DNA from: Ezakiella peruensis
Lineage (GTDB): Bacteria; Bacillota; Clostridia; Tissierellales; Peptoniphilaceae
NCBI RefSeq assembly: GCF_900215725.1
Contig: NZ_LT962470.1
Location: 124,001-188,000 of the forward strand
Reading direction: 5' to 3'
DNA: 64,000 bases
Part shown: one piece after another, positions 1 to 8,883 of the stretch
Layout: every line of letters begins with the position of its first letter
Numbering within the stretch: the first letter of the stretch is position 1
Translations under genes and position numbers: made by a program
The notes under the pieces: model-generated
Database searches by the model: none
Seen by the model: the letters and a program-made list of their open reading frames with translations, nothing else
What the model was told of the DNA's origin: nothing

Positions 1-1
1 C

Positions 2-778
2 AAGCCAGAAAAAATTACTTGGGCTGCAAACGGCTACGACTACACAGGCTTTGTACTCTTGCCTCAAGGCTTTGACGAAAAGAAAAAATATCCTGCCATC
101 CTTGACATCCACGGTGGACCAAAGACCGTTTACGGGCCAGTTTTTTATCATGAGATGCAATACTGGACCAATCTGGGCTATGTAGTTTTCTTCACCAACC
201 CACGCGGATCAGACGGCTACGGCAATGACTTTATGGATATCTTTGGCAGCTACGGCGACGTTGACTACAAGGACATCATGGACTTTACCGACAGGGTCCT
301 CGATAAATACAAAAATATCTACAAGGATAATGTCTTTGTAACTGGCGGATCCTACGGAGGCTTTATGACCAACTGGATCGTTGGCCACACCGACCGCTTC
401 AAGGCAGCCGCCACCCAGCGTTCAATTTCAAATTGGGTTTCCATGTGGGGAACAACAGACATCGGATATTATTTTGCATCCGACCAAACTCGGGCAGACA
501 TTTGGGATTCACACGACAAAATGTGGGACCAATCGCCCCTTAAATACGCAGACAAGGTCACAACACCGACCCTCTTCATCCACTCAGACGAAGACTATCG
601 GTGCTATCATGTAGAAGGCCTGCAATTCTACACCGCCCTTAAATACCACGGAGTAGACGCAAGATTTGTATGGTTCAAGGGAGAAAACCACGAACTCTCC
701 AGGTCCGGTAAACCCCACCACAGGGTCAGAAGACTCAAAGAAATCACCGAATGGTTTGAAAAATACAAGGACAAATAA
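2..778 (+). CDS. S9 family serine peptidase, C-terminal part (5' end outside window)
   Basis: The reading frame is open from base 2, so this is the 3' part of a longer gene; the visible TTG at 59 is an internal leucine. The product carries the alpha/beta-hydrolase catalytic domain of prolyl-oligopeptidase/acylaminoacyl-peptidase enzymes. It shows the strand motif DIHGGP, the oxyanion and nucleophile region GGSYGGFM with the catalytic serine, an aspartate in HSDEDYR and a histidine in GENHELSR, which together make a complete Ser-Asp-His triad. Family members trim short peptides in the cytoplasm, which would suit an amino-acid-fermenting anaerobe (inference). The missing N-terminal part should be a beta-propeller. 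The gene is followed by a tandem repeat and a terminator. Confidence 0.9.
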   Translation, partial: KPEKITWAANGYDYTGFVLLPQGFDEKKKYPAILDIHGGPKTVYGPVFYHEMQYWTNLGYVVFFTNPRGSDGYGNDFMDIFGSYGDVDYKDIMDFTDRVLDKYKNIYKDNVFVTGGSYGGFMTNWIVGHTDRFKAAATQRSISNWVSMWGTTDIGYYFASDQTRADIWDSHDKMWDQSPLKYADKVTTPTLFIHSDEDYRCYHVEGLQFYTALKYHGVDARFVWFKGENHELSRSGKPHHRVRRLKEITEWFEKYKDK

Positions 779-794
779 AATTTGAAAGCAAAAA

Positions 795-950
795 GCTTTT
801 TAAGATGATTTTTAAAAGGCAAATTAATTTGTAATTCAAAATGCTTTTTAAGATGATTTTTAAAAGCAAATTAATTTATGAACCAAAAGGCTTTTTAAGA
901 TGATTTTTAAAAGACAAATTGCTTTAAAAAACAAAAAGCTTTTCAAAAAC
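795..950. repeat. 48-bp tandem repeat, three copies plus a partial fourth
   Basis: The 20-base core GCTTTTTAAGATGATTTTTA starts at 795, 843 and 890, and a shortened copy (AAGCTTTTCAAAA) begins near 936, giving a period of 47-48 bp. The linkers between cores (CAAATTAATTT...) are also similar. The array lies between the peptidase stop codon and its terminator, so it would be transcribed as 3' untranslated RNA. I see no coding potential. Confidence 0.85.
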
Positions 951-958
951 AAAAATAT

Positions 959-993
959 GCCCTTAGACTAATTCAAAGTCTAAGGGCTTTTGC
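959..993 (+). terminator. Rho-independent terminator after the S9 peptidase
   Basis: An 11-bp perfect stem (GCCCTTAGACT paired with AGTCTAAGGGC, loop of 7) is followed by a T-rich tract. It ends the peptidase transcript about 180 bases after the stop codon, beyond the 48-bp repeats. Confidence 0.85.
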
Positions 994-1073
994 TTTACTT
1001 TTTTACTTATTTGTAGTAAAGTTAAAATATATTATATTATTATGATTAAGTTCGATAATAAGGAGGGTGAGAA

Positions 1074-2792
1074 ATGAAAGCTATAATTAATACTTATAAA
1101 ATTGTCAAAGACAATGCCAAAAATATTTCTCTACTTATCTTGGTCCAAGCACTCTTGTCCGCCCTTGCCAGTCCCCTGATTATCTACTATACAAAAAATG
1201 TGGTGGATTCAATCGCTGGATTTGCGAGCGGCCAAGGCGATCTCAAGCCAATTGTTATCCTCATGGTCCTCTTCGCCTGGAGAGAGCTGGCCAAGTTTAT
1301 TAGAAATATTTTGGATATCAAACTTGAGCAAAGGCTAGAGGAAAATTTGACGACCAAAGTTATGAAAAAACTAAACAATATTAGCATGGAAGACTTAGAA
1401 AATCCGGACTTGCAAGACAAATTAAACAAGATCAAGTCCCGACCTCACATGGATATTATTGAGCTCTTTAACTCGTCCATTGCAATTGTTTCAATCATCG
1501 TTCAAGTAATCGGTATAGCCCTTGTGTTTTTTTCTATCTCGGTTTATCTGGGAATTACTTACCTGGTCTTTGCCAGCCTAGATTCCTTTATGACTTTCAA
1601 GGCTGTGAGCAAAATGGATGCCATGTTTGAAAATACTTCCCACAATGAGCGGGAGATGGACAATATCCTAAGGATTTTAAAAGACAAGGACGCCCTATAC
1701 GAGATCAAAGTTTTTCAAATGAAAAATTTGTTTTTATCAAAGTACAAAAAATATTCGGATGCAGTTTTTGATGAGCGTTTAAAGACGACCATCAGCAGCC
1801 AAAAATTCCTTTTATATTCCTCAGCTATTACTATCATCTGGTTTATCCTTGCCATTGCCTTTGTAATTTTAAAACTCTTGGCCCATACCATTAGCATAGG
1901 TTCTGTGACAGCTGTTATTACATCTGCAGCAAACTCCATAGATATAGCTGAAGAGCTGGTCTATGAGGCTAGCACCATTGCAAACAGCGGATACATGGCA
2001 AATACCCTTGCCCTTATACTCATCTCTAGGGAAAAAAAAGAGACTAACCAAGATATATCTGGTTCAAATATCGACTTTGTCAATGTTTCCTTTTCCTATC
2101 CAGGTTCAAGCGATTTGGTTTTTGACAATCTAAACCTTTCCATAAACAAGGATAAAATCACAGCCATAGTTGGAGATAACGGAGCTGGAAAGACGACCTT
2201 GGTAAAATTGGCAGCTGGCTTGTACAGGCCAGAATCAGGAAAAGTTCTCCTTGCAGGTGCAGATCCAAATCTCCTCAGCTACCAGGACTTATCTAAAGAA
2301 ATGGCCATAGTCTTTCAAGACTTCCAAAATTTTCAGCTAACTATAAATGACAATATAAATTTGGGCAAGGACTATGAAATAAACAATGCCTTAGAGTTAA
2401 TGGGCCTAGACAAGTATGATGGCGAAATTAATATAGGAAAACTAGAAGAAGACGGCGTCTACTTATCTGGCGGAGAAAATCAAAAACTTGCAATTTGCAG
2501 GGCCCTGGCAAAAAATTCAGATTTTCTAATCTTTGATGAGCCAACCGCCTCCATGGATCCGCTAATAGAAGCTAGGATGTACGAGGACATTATAAAAATC
2601 CTGAAAGACCGCGGTGCAATTATCATTACCCACCGCCTGGTATTGTCACGTCTTGCAGATGAAATTATCGTCCTCGACAAGGGCAGAGTTATAGAGAGAG
2701 GAAATCACGAGACCCTAATGCAAGCCAAGAGCAAGTATTACCGTATGTATCAAGAACAGGCCTCGTGGTATAAGGAGGATAGCCATGCTTAA
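1074..2792 (+). CDS. ABC transporter, fused permease-ATPase, first half of a heterodimer
   Basis: The 572-residue protein has an N-terminal exporter-type membrane domain (about residues 1-310, several hydrophobic segments) and a C-terminal ATPase. The ATPase shows Walker A GDNGAGKTT, a Q-loop in FQDFQ, signature LSGGEN and Walker B FLIFDEPTASMD with the catalytic glutamate. A strong AGGAGG lies 8 bases before the ATG. The next gene encodes a similar half-transporter and overlaps by 8 bases, so the two probably form a heterodimeric exporter. The substrate cannot be read from the sequence; peptide or lipid export is typical of such pairs. Confidence 0.9.
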   Translation: MKAIINTYKIVKDNAKNISLLILVQALLSALASPLIIYYTKNVVDSIAGFASGQGDLKPIVILMVLFAWRELAKFIRNILDIKLEQRLEENLTTKVMKKLNNISMEDLENPDLQDKLNKIKSRPHMDIIELFNSSIAIVSIIVQVIGIALVFFSISVYLGITYLVFASLDSFMTFKAVSKMDAMFENTSHNEREMDNILRILKDKDALYEIKVFQMKNLFLSKYKKYSDAVFDERLKTTISSQKFLLYSSAITIIWFILAIAFVILKLLAHTISIGSVTAVITSAANSIDIAEELVYEASTIANSGYMANTLALILISREKKETNQDISGSNIDFVNVSFSYPGSSDLVFDNLNLSINKDKITAIVGDNGAGKTTLVKLAAGLYRPESGKVLLAGADPNLLSYQDLSKEMAIVFQDFQNFQLTINDNINLGKDYEINNALELMGLDKYDGEINIGKLEEDGVYLSGGENQKLAICRALAKNSDFLIFDEPTASMDPLIEARMYEDIIKILKDRGAIIITHRLVLSRLADEIIVLDKGRVIERGNHETLMQAKSKYYRMYQEQASWYKEDSHA

Positions 2793-4500
2793 AATATTAA
2801 AAAAAGTTTTTAAAATATGTCCCCTGGCCCTGACCTATGTTATTTTAAATCATATTATAAATGGATTTTTGATAGCTGGCAATTTGTATGTGACCATGAA
2901 CATTATCGAGTCGGCCTTTGATTTTATCAACAATGAAGCTGGTATTCAGCCGATTATAACTTACAGCCTTTATTTTTTAGGCCTCATATTAATAAGCAGG
3001 ATTTTGGAATATTTTTATGCCATAACAATGAACGGCTATCTGTATGAAAAAACTGGCAAAGAACTTAAATACGAAATGGGTCAAAAACTGATAAATCTGG
3101 ATTTATTAAAGTTTGAGGACAGGGATTTTTTAACCAATATTCAGAGGGCCCACAAGGCTTTGGACGATGAGATTATTAGCACCTGTGCCCACACATTTGC
3201 AAGAATTTTGGGCCATGTCTTCTCCATTGTCCTTATAATTATCAGCCTGGGATCCTATTCAACTAAGCTTATATATCTGGCTGTTTTAACCACGGTCCCC
3301 TATCTAATAACCCGCCTTATCCGTGGCAAGGCTTTTTACGATTTAAAATCTATCCAAGCCTTTGACCAAAGAAAACTAGAATATTTTTACTCTCTATTTA
3401 CAGATACAAAAACCAATCGGGAAATAAAAATAAACGACAGTGCAGACTTTTTCTTAAATAAATATAGAAATGTTTTTCATAGTATGTCAGCAGACTATTA
3501 TAAAGAAAAAACTAAGGACGCCCGTCAGCTCCTCTTCTGCGATATATTAAATGTAATCTCCTACTCCCTGGCCCTCTTTATAACAGTAAATCTCGCTCGC
3601 AAGGGGCAAATTCAAATAGGAATGATGGGAGCGGCATTAATTGCTTACAAAGAAATGCAGGATGCAAGCAAGTATATTATTAGCTCCCTTGGAAATCTGC
3701 CAAGCAAGCTGGCCTTTGCCAATGACTATATGAGTTTCATCAGCCAAGACCTGGACGACAAAGATTATTGTCTGGCCTTTGATGGGATAAGCTTAGAGGA
3801 TGTTAGCTTTTCTTATCCGCATTCAGAAAACGGAATTAAAAATCTTGATATTAAAATCAACAAGGGCGAATCGCTGGCAGTTGTCGGAGAAAATGGGTCT
3901 GGTAAAACCACCTTTAGCAAGGTGTTAACAGGCATTTATACATCAAGCGGAAATATTTATGCGGGCCATAACAAATATGGGGAAGATGCCCTTAGCCTTG
4001 ACGATTTTTCTATCGTCCCACAGACTAGGACTGTCAGCAACCTCACTGTGGGCGAACACGTTGGCGCCAGCCAAGATTACGATCCGGCCAGAGTCAAAGA
4101 CTGCCTAACCTATGTGGGCCTCACGAAACTCGCCAATGACCAAATGCTAACCACCAGGCTGGGCAAAGATTTTGCTGGCATAGAATTATCTGGTGGCGAG
4201 CGCGAAAGATTGGATATCGCAAGGAGCCTTTACAAAAATGCCGACCTGATAATCTTGGACGAACCAACTTCCGCCTTGGATCCAATGGAAGAAAGTCGAA
4301 TTTTAAAACAGTTCCTCCAAGTTTCTAAAAATAAAACTTCAATAATCATCAGCCACAGGATTGGCATCTGTAGGTTTGTAGACAGGGTTGCAGTCTTTAA
4401 AGACGGCAGACTTATAGGACTCGACAACCACGATTCCCTAATGGAGACCTGCCCATATTACAAAGATATGTACCTGGCTCAAAGCAAATTTTATAATTAA
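2785..4500 (+). CDS. ABC transporter, fused permease-ATPase, second half of a heterodimer
   Basis: The 571-residue half-transporter overlaps the stop codon of the preceding gene (ATGCTTAA), which indicates translational coupling. Membrane segments fill about residues 15-300. The ATPase domain has Walker A GENGSGKTT, signature LSGGER, Walker B LIILDEPTSALD and the switch histidine in ISHRIG. Both ATPase sites of the pair look canonical, unlike the pair at 31268-35000. It is followed by a terminator. The exported substrate is unknown. Confidence 0.9.
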   Translation: MLKILKKVFKICPLALTYVILNHIINGFLIAGNLYVTMNIIESAFDFINNEAGIQPIITYSLYFLGLILISRILEYFYAITMNGYLYEKTGKELKYEMGQKLINLDLLKFEDRDFLTNIQRAHKALDDEIISTCAHTFARILGHVFSIVLIIISLGSYSTKLIYLAVLTTVPYLITRLIRGKAFYDLKSIQAFDQRKLEYFYSLFTDTKTNREIKINDSADFFLNKYRNVFHSMSADYYKEKTKDARQLLFCDILNVISYSLALFITVNLARKGQIQIGMMGAALIAYKEMQDASKYIISSLGNLPSKLAFANDYMSFISQDLDDKDYCLAFDGISLEDVSFSYPHSENGIKNLDIKINKGESLAVVGENGSGKTTFSKVLTGIYTSSGNIYAGHNKYGEDALSLDDFSIVPQTRTVSNLTVGEHVGASQDYDPARVKDCLTYVGLTKLANDQMLTTRLGKDFAGIELSGGERERLDIARSLYKNADLIILDEPTSALDPMEESRILKQFLQVSKNKTSIIISHRIGICRFVDRVAVFKDGRLIGLDNHDSLMETCPYYKDMYLAQSKFYN

Positions 4501-4526
4501 TTCTATACAATTATATATTTATACGC

Positions 4527-4575
4527 AAAAATCCTCCGCTGCTCGTGATATACACCCACAAAGCACGGAGGATTT
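4527..4575. terminator. Bidirectional terminator between convergent genes
   Basis: AAATCCTCCG at the left pairs with CGGAGGATTT at the right, with GCT/AGC pairs extending the stem and T-runs or A-runs outside it. It lies between the plus-strand ABC pair and the minus-strand gene that ends at 4581, and could serve both. Confidence 0.7.
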
Positions 4576-4580
4576 ATTTT

Positions 4581-5105
4581 TTAAATATATTTTTTTATGG
4601 CTGCCTCTATGTCTGCAGAATTCCTGATTATTGTCGCAGATTTGTGGGGCTTATATTTTTTCAAATATTTTCTCTCGTCCACAAACCAGCGGGATTCAAA
4701 ATTTTTGTAGGCTTCAGGGCCCACCCGCCTCCTCACTCTTTTTTTGCAAAGATTTTTGTCGGCCTTTAAATAAAGGGACAAGTCCCTATATGAATCAAGG
4801 AGTTTGGTCGAAGAATATGACCCTTCCAGCAAAGTGATTTTTGCCGGTGGCGCGTACTTGATAGAATATTTTTGCTTTTTGCAATCAAAGGCTGGATAAT
4901 AAAAGTCGTCTTCCTTTAAGGCCTTTGGCAGGATATTTTTAATAAAAAAAGGGGCGTTAAAGTTGCCCGCCAGCGGATGTTTCTTTTCGTTTGCAGGATA
5001 AAAGAAATCGTCCGCATGGAGAACTCTAAGGCCGTCAATTTTTAGGCCCTCAGACAAATGGCTTTTGCCAGAGCCCGAGGGTCCATCTAAAGTAACAAAA
5101 ATCAA
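4581..5105 (-). CDS. P-loop kinase of the uridine kinase/pantothenate kinase-like group
   Basis: The 174-residue protein begins with a Walker A motif, DGPSGSGKS, followed by the HADDFFYP segment typical of the uridine kinase-like P-loop fold, and ends with an RVRRR-containing lid-like region. It probably phosphorylates a small molecule in the cytoplasm. Its start codon overlaps the stop of the ECF substrate-binding subunit by 4 bases (ATGA). This coupling suggests that it traps the imported vitamin or nucleoside by phosphorylation (inference). The exact substrate is not recognisable. Confidence 0.65.
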   Translation of the reverse strand: MIFVTLDGPSGSGKSHLSEGLKIDGLRVLHADDFFYPANEKKHPLAGNFNAPFFIKNILPKALKEDDFYYPAFDCKKQKYSIKYAPPAKITLLEGSYSSTKLLDSYRDLSLYLKADKNLCKKRVRRRVGPEAYKNFESRWFVDERKYLKKYKPHKSATIIRNSADIEAAIKKYI

Positions 5106-5629
5106 TCGAAATCCCTTACATACTTTCTCAATAGTAAAATTACAATTGGAACTAAAATTATATGAAGGATAATGGCTGGTAAACCCTTAACAAACATTGA
5201 TGTTACCCATGCACTAACTGAATACGGCTTGCTTATTGTAAGCATAAAAACATATTGGGCAAAACCGTAAACAATCCTACCTGCTACCATAGCCAAGGCT
5301 GTTGAAACAAAGGTGCCAATAGCATCTTTGGTTAGCATTTTTTGGAATAGACCTGAAAACAAACCGTATGAACCACATTCAACCATCATAACAAAGGCGT
5401 ATGGGAATTGTGGCATGCTTGTGATAAGACTTGAAGTGAGAACTGTGAGTACTCCTACCAAAAGTCCATGGATTGGTCCCATAAGAGCTCCAGCAATTAA
5501 GGCTGGGATATGGATTGGTGAAAACATCCTTGACATATTTTCTCCAAGTTGGTGGAAAACCATTGGGAGAATAAGTCCAAGAGCGATAAAAAGTCCAATA
5601 AGAACAATGTCTTTTGTTTTAATTTTCAT
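5102..5629 (-). CDS. ECF transporter substrate-binding (S) component
   Basis: This is a 175-residue, very hydrophobic protein with about six membrane segments and the short N-terminal MKIKTKD start that is common among ECF S components. I chose the ATG at 5629 rather than an upstream ATG at 5647 because GAGGAGG sits 5-6 bases before it. S components bind vitamins or other small molecules and work with a shared EcfA/A'/T module encoded elsewhere. The ligand cannot be assigned; the adjacent kinase hints at pantothenate, nucleoside or a similar phosphorylatable compound. A palindrome in the promoter suggests repressor control. Confidence 0.8.
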   Translation of the reverse strand: MKIKTKDIVLIGLFIALGLILPMVFHQLGENMSRMFSPIHIPALIAGALMGPIHGLLVGVLTVLTSSLITSMPQFPYAFVMMVECGSYGLFSGLFQKMLTKDAIGTFVSTALAMVAGRIVYGFAQYVFMLTISKPYSVSAWVTSMFVKGLPAIILHIILVPIVILLLRKYVRDFD

Positions 5630-5671
5630 AAAAACCTCCTCTGACATAAGTCATTTTTTTATATATAAATC

Positions 5672-5691
5672 AGGGCGCGCCCTAAATTATA
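5672..5691 (-). promoter_or_regulatory. -10 element abutting a perfect 12-bp GC palindrome (candidate operator)
   Basis: On the minus strand TATAAT (5691-5686) is followed after two bases by the perfect palindrome AGGGCGCGCCCT (5683-5672), so the transcription start would fall inside the palindrome. The GC block stands out in very AT-rich surroundings. No good -35 is visible. It precedes the ECF S-component/kinase pair by about 40 bases. Confidence 0.5.
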
Positions 5692-5754
5692 TACTTTGTG
5701 TTAAATAATTTTATTTAAAAATATCACCAATCAACTCTATAATACTAAATATTA

Positions 5755-6972
5755 CTATGATCTAATAAATATATAATAAAGCCCAAACACAATCAAAGCG
5801 ATTGCAAAGGTATACTGGGTTGTTATAACCCCAAGTTCTTTTAATATCCATGCCCCAACAAAGTTTCCTATTGGTATTATGGATGACAATATACTCTCAT
5901 TTATTGTAGCAACCCGGCCCAAGGTATCCTCAGATACACGCGATTGAACCAAGCTTATAAAGATTATATTCATATAGCTAATAAATATGCCGTTTAAAAA
6001 TATTCCAATATAGCTGGCGTAGATAAATCTCTCCGCTAATGTCGGTATTAAGAGCCATGATATCCCCGCCATCATAAGGCAAAATGATACCATTTTCTTC
6101 ATGGATATTTTTTCAATATTTTTTATTTGGCTAAGGCTTGCTCCTAATATTGATCCAATTGCACTAAAGGTCAGGAGTATTCCATAGCCTGTAGCTTCAT
6201 CGCTGATCAATTCTGTCGAAAATCTGGGTAGGCCTACCATTGCTATTGCGTAAAAGAAATTTACAAATATCAATGGGACAATGAGTTTTAAAAGCTCTCC
6301 CTGATTTTTTAATTCAACAAATCCTTCTTTTAAATCCTCAAGATATTCTGAAATTGTTCCCTCTTCTTCGTAATCTTCACATTCCTCAAAATTAAAATTT
6401 TGATCGTAAGTAATTAGCGAATACAATTTGACTGCTACAAAGAATACGACCAGTGTGATAATTAAGTTAATCGGTATCAAGAGTTTTGCAATTAAAATTG
6501 TGGCTATTGCATTAAATAATATATCAAAAACTTTTTCCGATACATGGAACAAGCCATTTACTTTTACCAATGGTACGTCCTTGGCAACCATGGGTATCAT
6601 CTTCATTTGCAAGGGATATAATATCGTGCTTGCAAGCGTTGTGATCGACATGCTTATTACCATTATTATAGCCCAAAATTTATTGGCTTCTATTCCAATT
6701 GTAAAGCTTAAAACAGTTAATACCATTACGTTTATTATTTGTACCAGAGAACAATTTACTAGCAATTTTTTGCTGTTTGAGTTGTCTATTAGTGGTCCAA
6801 ACAAGAAGGATAAAACATCCGCTCCTGATTCAACTGCAAATATCAATCCCAATAAAAATGGGGATTGGAATCGCTCGTTAAAAAACCACATTATAATCAT
6901 ATATTGCAGGGAGTCAGCAATATTTGTGCTTATTCTCCCCCATAAAAGTGCTTTTGTGTCTCTGTTATACAT
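5755..6972 (-). CDS. Major facilitator superfamily transporter (exporter-like)
   Basis: The 405-residue protein has about 12 hydrophobic segments and resembles the MFS_3/enterobactin-exporter and macrolide-efflux-like branch, with GRISTNIADSLQ at the N-terminus and a long acidic cytoplasmic loop near residues 195-215 between the two halves. The substrate is unknown. It lies 40 bases downstream of homoserine dehydrogenase on the same strand, so co-transcription is possible. The ribosome-binding site is weak (AGGAACAG). Confidence 0.8.
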   Translation of the reverse strand: MYNRDTKALLWGRISTNIADSLQYMIIMWFFNERFQSPFLLGLIFAVESGADVLSFLFGPLIDNSNSKKLLVNCSLVQIINVMVLTVLSFTIGIEANKFWAIIMVISMSITTLASTILYPLQMKMIPMVAKDVPLVKVNGLFHVSEKVFDILFNAIATILIAKLLIPINLIITLVVFFVAVKLYSLITYDQNFNFEECEDYEEEGTISEYLEDLKEGFVELKNQGELLKLIVPLIFVNFFYAIAMVGLPRFSTELISDEATGYGILLTFSAIGSILGASLSQIKNIEKISMKKMVSFCLMMAGISWLLIPTLAERFIYASYIGIFLNGIFISYMNIIFISLVQSRVSEDTLGRVATINESILSSIIPIGNFVGAWILKELGVITTQYTFAIALIVFGLYYIFIRS

Positions 6973-7012
6973 AATTATCTGTTCCTATTTCAGTCTTACG
7001 GCCAAAGTCTAC

Positions 7013-8185
7013 CTAGATTACATCCAGATCATCATATATTGCGAAAAAGAATCTTTCGTCTGTTTGTTCTATCTTCCACAACAATTCCAAACAGGTATCC
7101 AAGCCGATTGTCCTGGTTGTTAGAATAAAAGAATCTGCTGTTTCGTAAATGGAATGCACGTATGGGAGCAGGATTCTTTCGATCTTGTAACTGGTTTGAT
7201 CGAAGGAAAAATAAAATTTATAGGAAACTATGGTTTCATCCACTGTTGCGTCGCCAACTTCAAAATGTGGCGATTGTTTTTTATTTAAAACCCTATACAG
7301 ATCAAGGACTATGCCGTTTGCAGCGGAAAATTTGCCCGCACCCTCGCCTATGATTTGAATGTTGCCAACCACGTCTCCGGTAAAGCCTAAGAGGTTGTTG
7401 TTGCCGCCAACATTAGATCTTATCCTTTCATTTTTGTAAAGAACAGGGGCGACGATAGCCGCTATACGATTGTTGTCTATGCAAGCATAGGACATTAGTT
7501 TTGGTGTTAGCTTGTGCCTTTCAAAAAATCCAAAATCCAGATTTCTAATATTCTGTATGCCGTAAGTCGGTATGTCGTCTGGATTTAGTTTGATGTTAAA
7601 GGCCAGCATGGACGAAATGGCCAGTTTGTTTCTGGAGTCCACGCCCGATATATCGTCGAAATAATCTGGCTCCTGGTATCTGAGCATCCTGGATTTTAAT
7701 AGGGCCTCTTCAAAATCTATTCCATCTTTTTTCATCAGGTCCAAGATAAAGTTTGTCGTCCCATTCATGCAACCAAAAACTTCGTCGATCTTATTTATTT
7801 GCTTGTACTCGTTCATCATATCAATCCAAGGAATGCCGGCGCCGACCGTGGATTCAAACAAAAATATTACTCCATTTTCCTCAGCCAGATCCAAAAGTTC
7901 TTTTAAATACCTGCTCACTAGCTCCTTATTTGAAGTGACCACATTTTTTCCAGCCTTCATGGCCGCTGTCACATATTCATAAGACGCCTGGTCGTCGCTC
8001 ATTGTATCGACAATTGTCTCGATAGATTCATCCGATAAAATCTCATCAAAATTCCTGGTAAAGAGCCCACCAGTCCGGTCGTGTTTTACCAGGATTTTTT
8101 TTATTTCAAAATTGTCAGTATGGTTTTGAAGGACTGCGTAAACACCAGAACCAATATTCCCATAGCCGAGCAAAGCAATTTTCAT
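7013..8185 (-). CDS. hom: Homoserine dehydrogenase
   Basis: This 390-residue enzyme reduces aspartate semialdehyde to homoserine for threonine and methionine synthesis. The N-terminus is a nucleotide-binding fold, IALLGYGNIGSGV; the catalytic segment around residues 185-205 contains SGVDSRNKLAI with the conserved lysine. The C-terminal 60 residues are a short, ACT-like or degenerate regulatory tail. I chose ATG 8185 because AGAGGTGG immediately precedes it; a TTG 15 bases upstream lies before that site. No aspartokinase or threonine synthase gene is adjacent. Confidence 0.88.
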   Translation of the reverse strand: MKIALLGYGNIGSGVYAVLQNHTDNFEIKKILVKHDRTGGLFTRNFDEILSDESIETIVDTMSDDQASYEYVTAAMKAGKNVVTSNKELVSRYLKELLDLAEENGVIFLFESTVGAGIPWIDMMNEYKQINKIDEVFGCMNGTTNFILDLMKKDGIDFEEALLKSRMLRYQEPDYFDDISGVDSRNKLAISSMLAFNIKLNPDDIPTYGIQNIRNLDFGFFERHKLTPKLMSYACIDNNRIAAIVAPVLYKNERIRSNVGGNNNLLGFTGDVVGNIQIIGEGAGKFSAANGIVLDLYRVLNKKQSPHFEVGDATVDETIVSYKFYFSFDQTSYKIERILLPYVHSIYETADSFILTTRTIGLDTCLELLWKIEQTDERFFFAIYDDLDVI

Positions 8186-8203
8186 AGTCCACCTCTGCAA
8201 ATA

Positions 8204-8232
8204 ATTATACCATTTATTATAACTTTAGTAAA
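8204..8232 (-). promoter_or_regulatory. Promoter of hom
   Basis: Minus strand: -35 TTTACT (8232-8227), 17-bp spacer, perfect -10 TATAAT (8209-8204), about 20 bases before the hom start codon. No T-box or other leader fits in this space. Confidence 0.6.
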
Positions 8233-8248
8233 GAAAAACAAGGGCCTT

Positions 8249-8878
8249 TTAGCTTTTTGCCTGGGTCCTATTTTTAAATTTATAAATACAAATATAAAGA
8301 GCTAGAGCGCTCGCTGCACCCAGGCTAAGGCCGCCCAAGATGTCCGATAAGAAGTGCACACCCACCATAATCCGGCTCATGGCCATGGCAAACATAAAAA
8401 GGCCTAAGAGGAATTTTAAAATGCGTTTGGTCCTGGCGTCTATTTTAGAATTTTCTACTACGAGCATTAGAGCCACAGAAATCGCCGCGGCCGCATTTGA
8501 GTGGCCACTGGGAAAACTAAAGCCAGACTCATCTATGAGCTTGTAGGCTGGCCTCTCCATCCTAATTAAATTTTTAAAAAGGAAATTTACCAAGGCACCG
8601 ACACCTAAAGACAGGCCAACAAGGCCCCCTTTCCAAAACTTTTTGCAGGCAAAAAATATAAGGGCAATGGCAATTCCAATCCCAGTCGCCATAAGTGGAT
8701 TAAATAGTGATGTAAAGGCCTTTACGATTTTAAAAGCTTCGGGACTTTTTAACAAAAAAGCCTGGCCAAAATCGTGGTCCAAGTCAGCCGTTAAATCAAA
8801 GACAACTAGGATTGACATTAGAGAAAAAAATATTAAAAGGCCAACTAGGACTTTTGTATAAGCTTTGTAGTTTTTCAT
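8249..8878 (-). CDS. PAP2-family membrane phosphatase
   Basis: The 209-residue integral membrane protein carries all three signatures of the PAP2/undecaprenyl-diphosphatase superfamily: KNLIRMERP, FPSGHSNA and SRIMVGVHFLSD with the catalytic histidine. It dephosphorylates a lipid phosphate at the membrane (undecaprenyl diphosphate or phosphatidic/phosphatidylglycerol phosphate). It follows the HAD hydrolase gene by 5 bases on the same strand and is probably transcribed with it. Confidence 0.88.
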   Translation of the reverse strand: MKNYKAYTKVLVGLLIFFSLMSILVVFDLTADLDHDFGQAFLLKSPEAFKIVKAFTSLFNPLMATGIGIAIALIFFACKKFWKGGLVGLSLGVGALVNFLFKNLIRMERPAYKLIDESGFSFPSGHSNAAAAISVALMLVVENSKIDARTKRILKFLLGLFMFAMAMSRIMVGVHFLSDILGGLSLGAASALALYICIYKFKNRTQAKS

Positions 8879-8883
8879 GAATC

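Noticed and set aside
795-950. Tandem 48-bp repeats as a CRISPR array
   Set aside because: Repeats and intervals are both nearly the same sequence, so there are no unique spacers, and no cas genes lie nearby.
5630-5754. Vitamin riboswitch before the ECF S component
   Set aside because: The leader is only about 40 bases and shows a simple palindrome, with none of the conserved cores of TPP, FMN or cobalamin riboswitches.
8186-8248. T-box or other amino-acid riboswitch before homoserine dehydrogenase
   Set aside because: The promoter lies about 20 bases from the start codon, leaving no room for a leader RNA.
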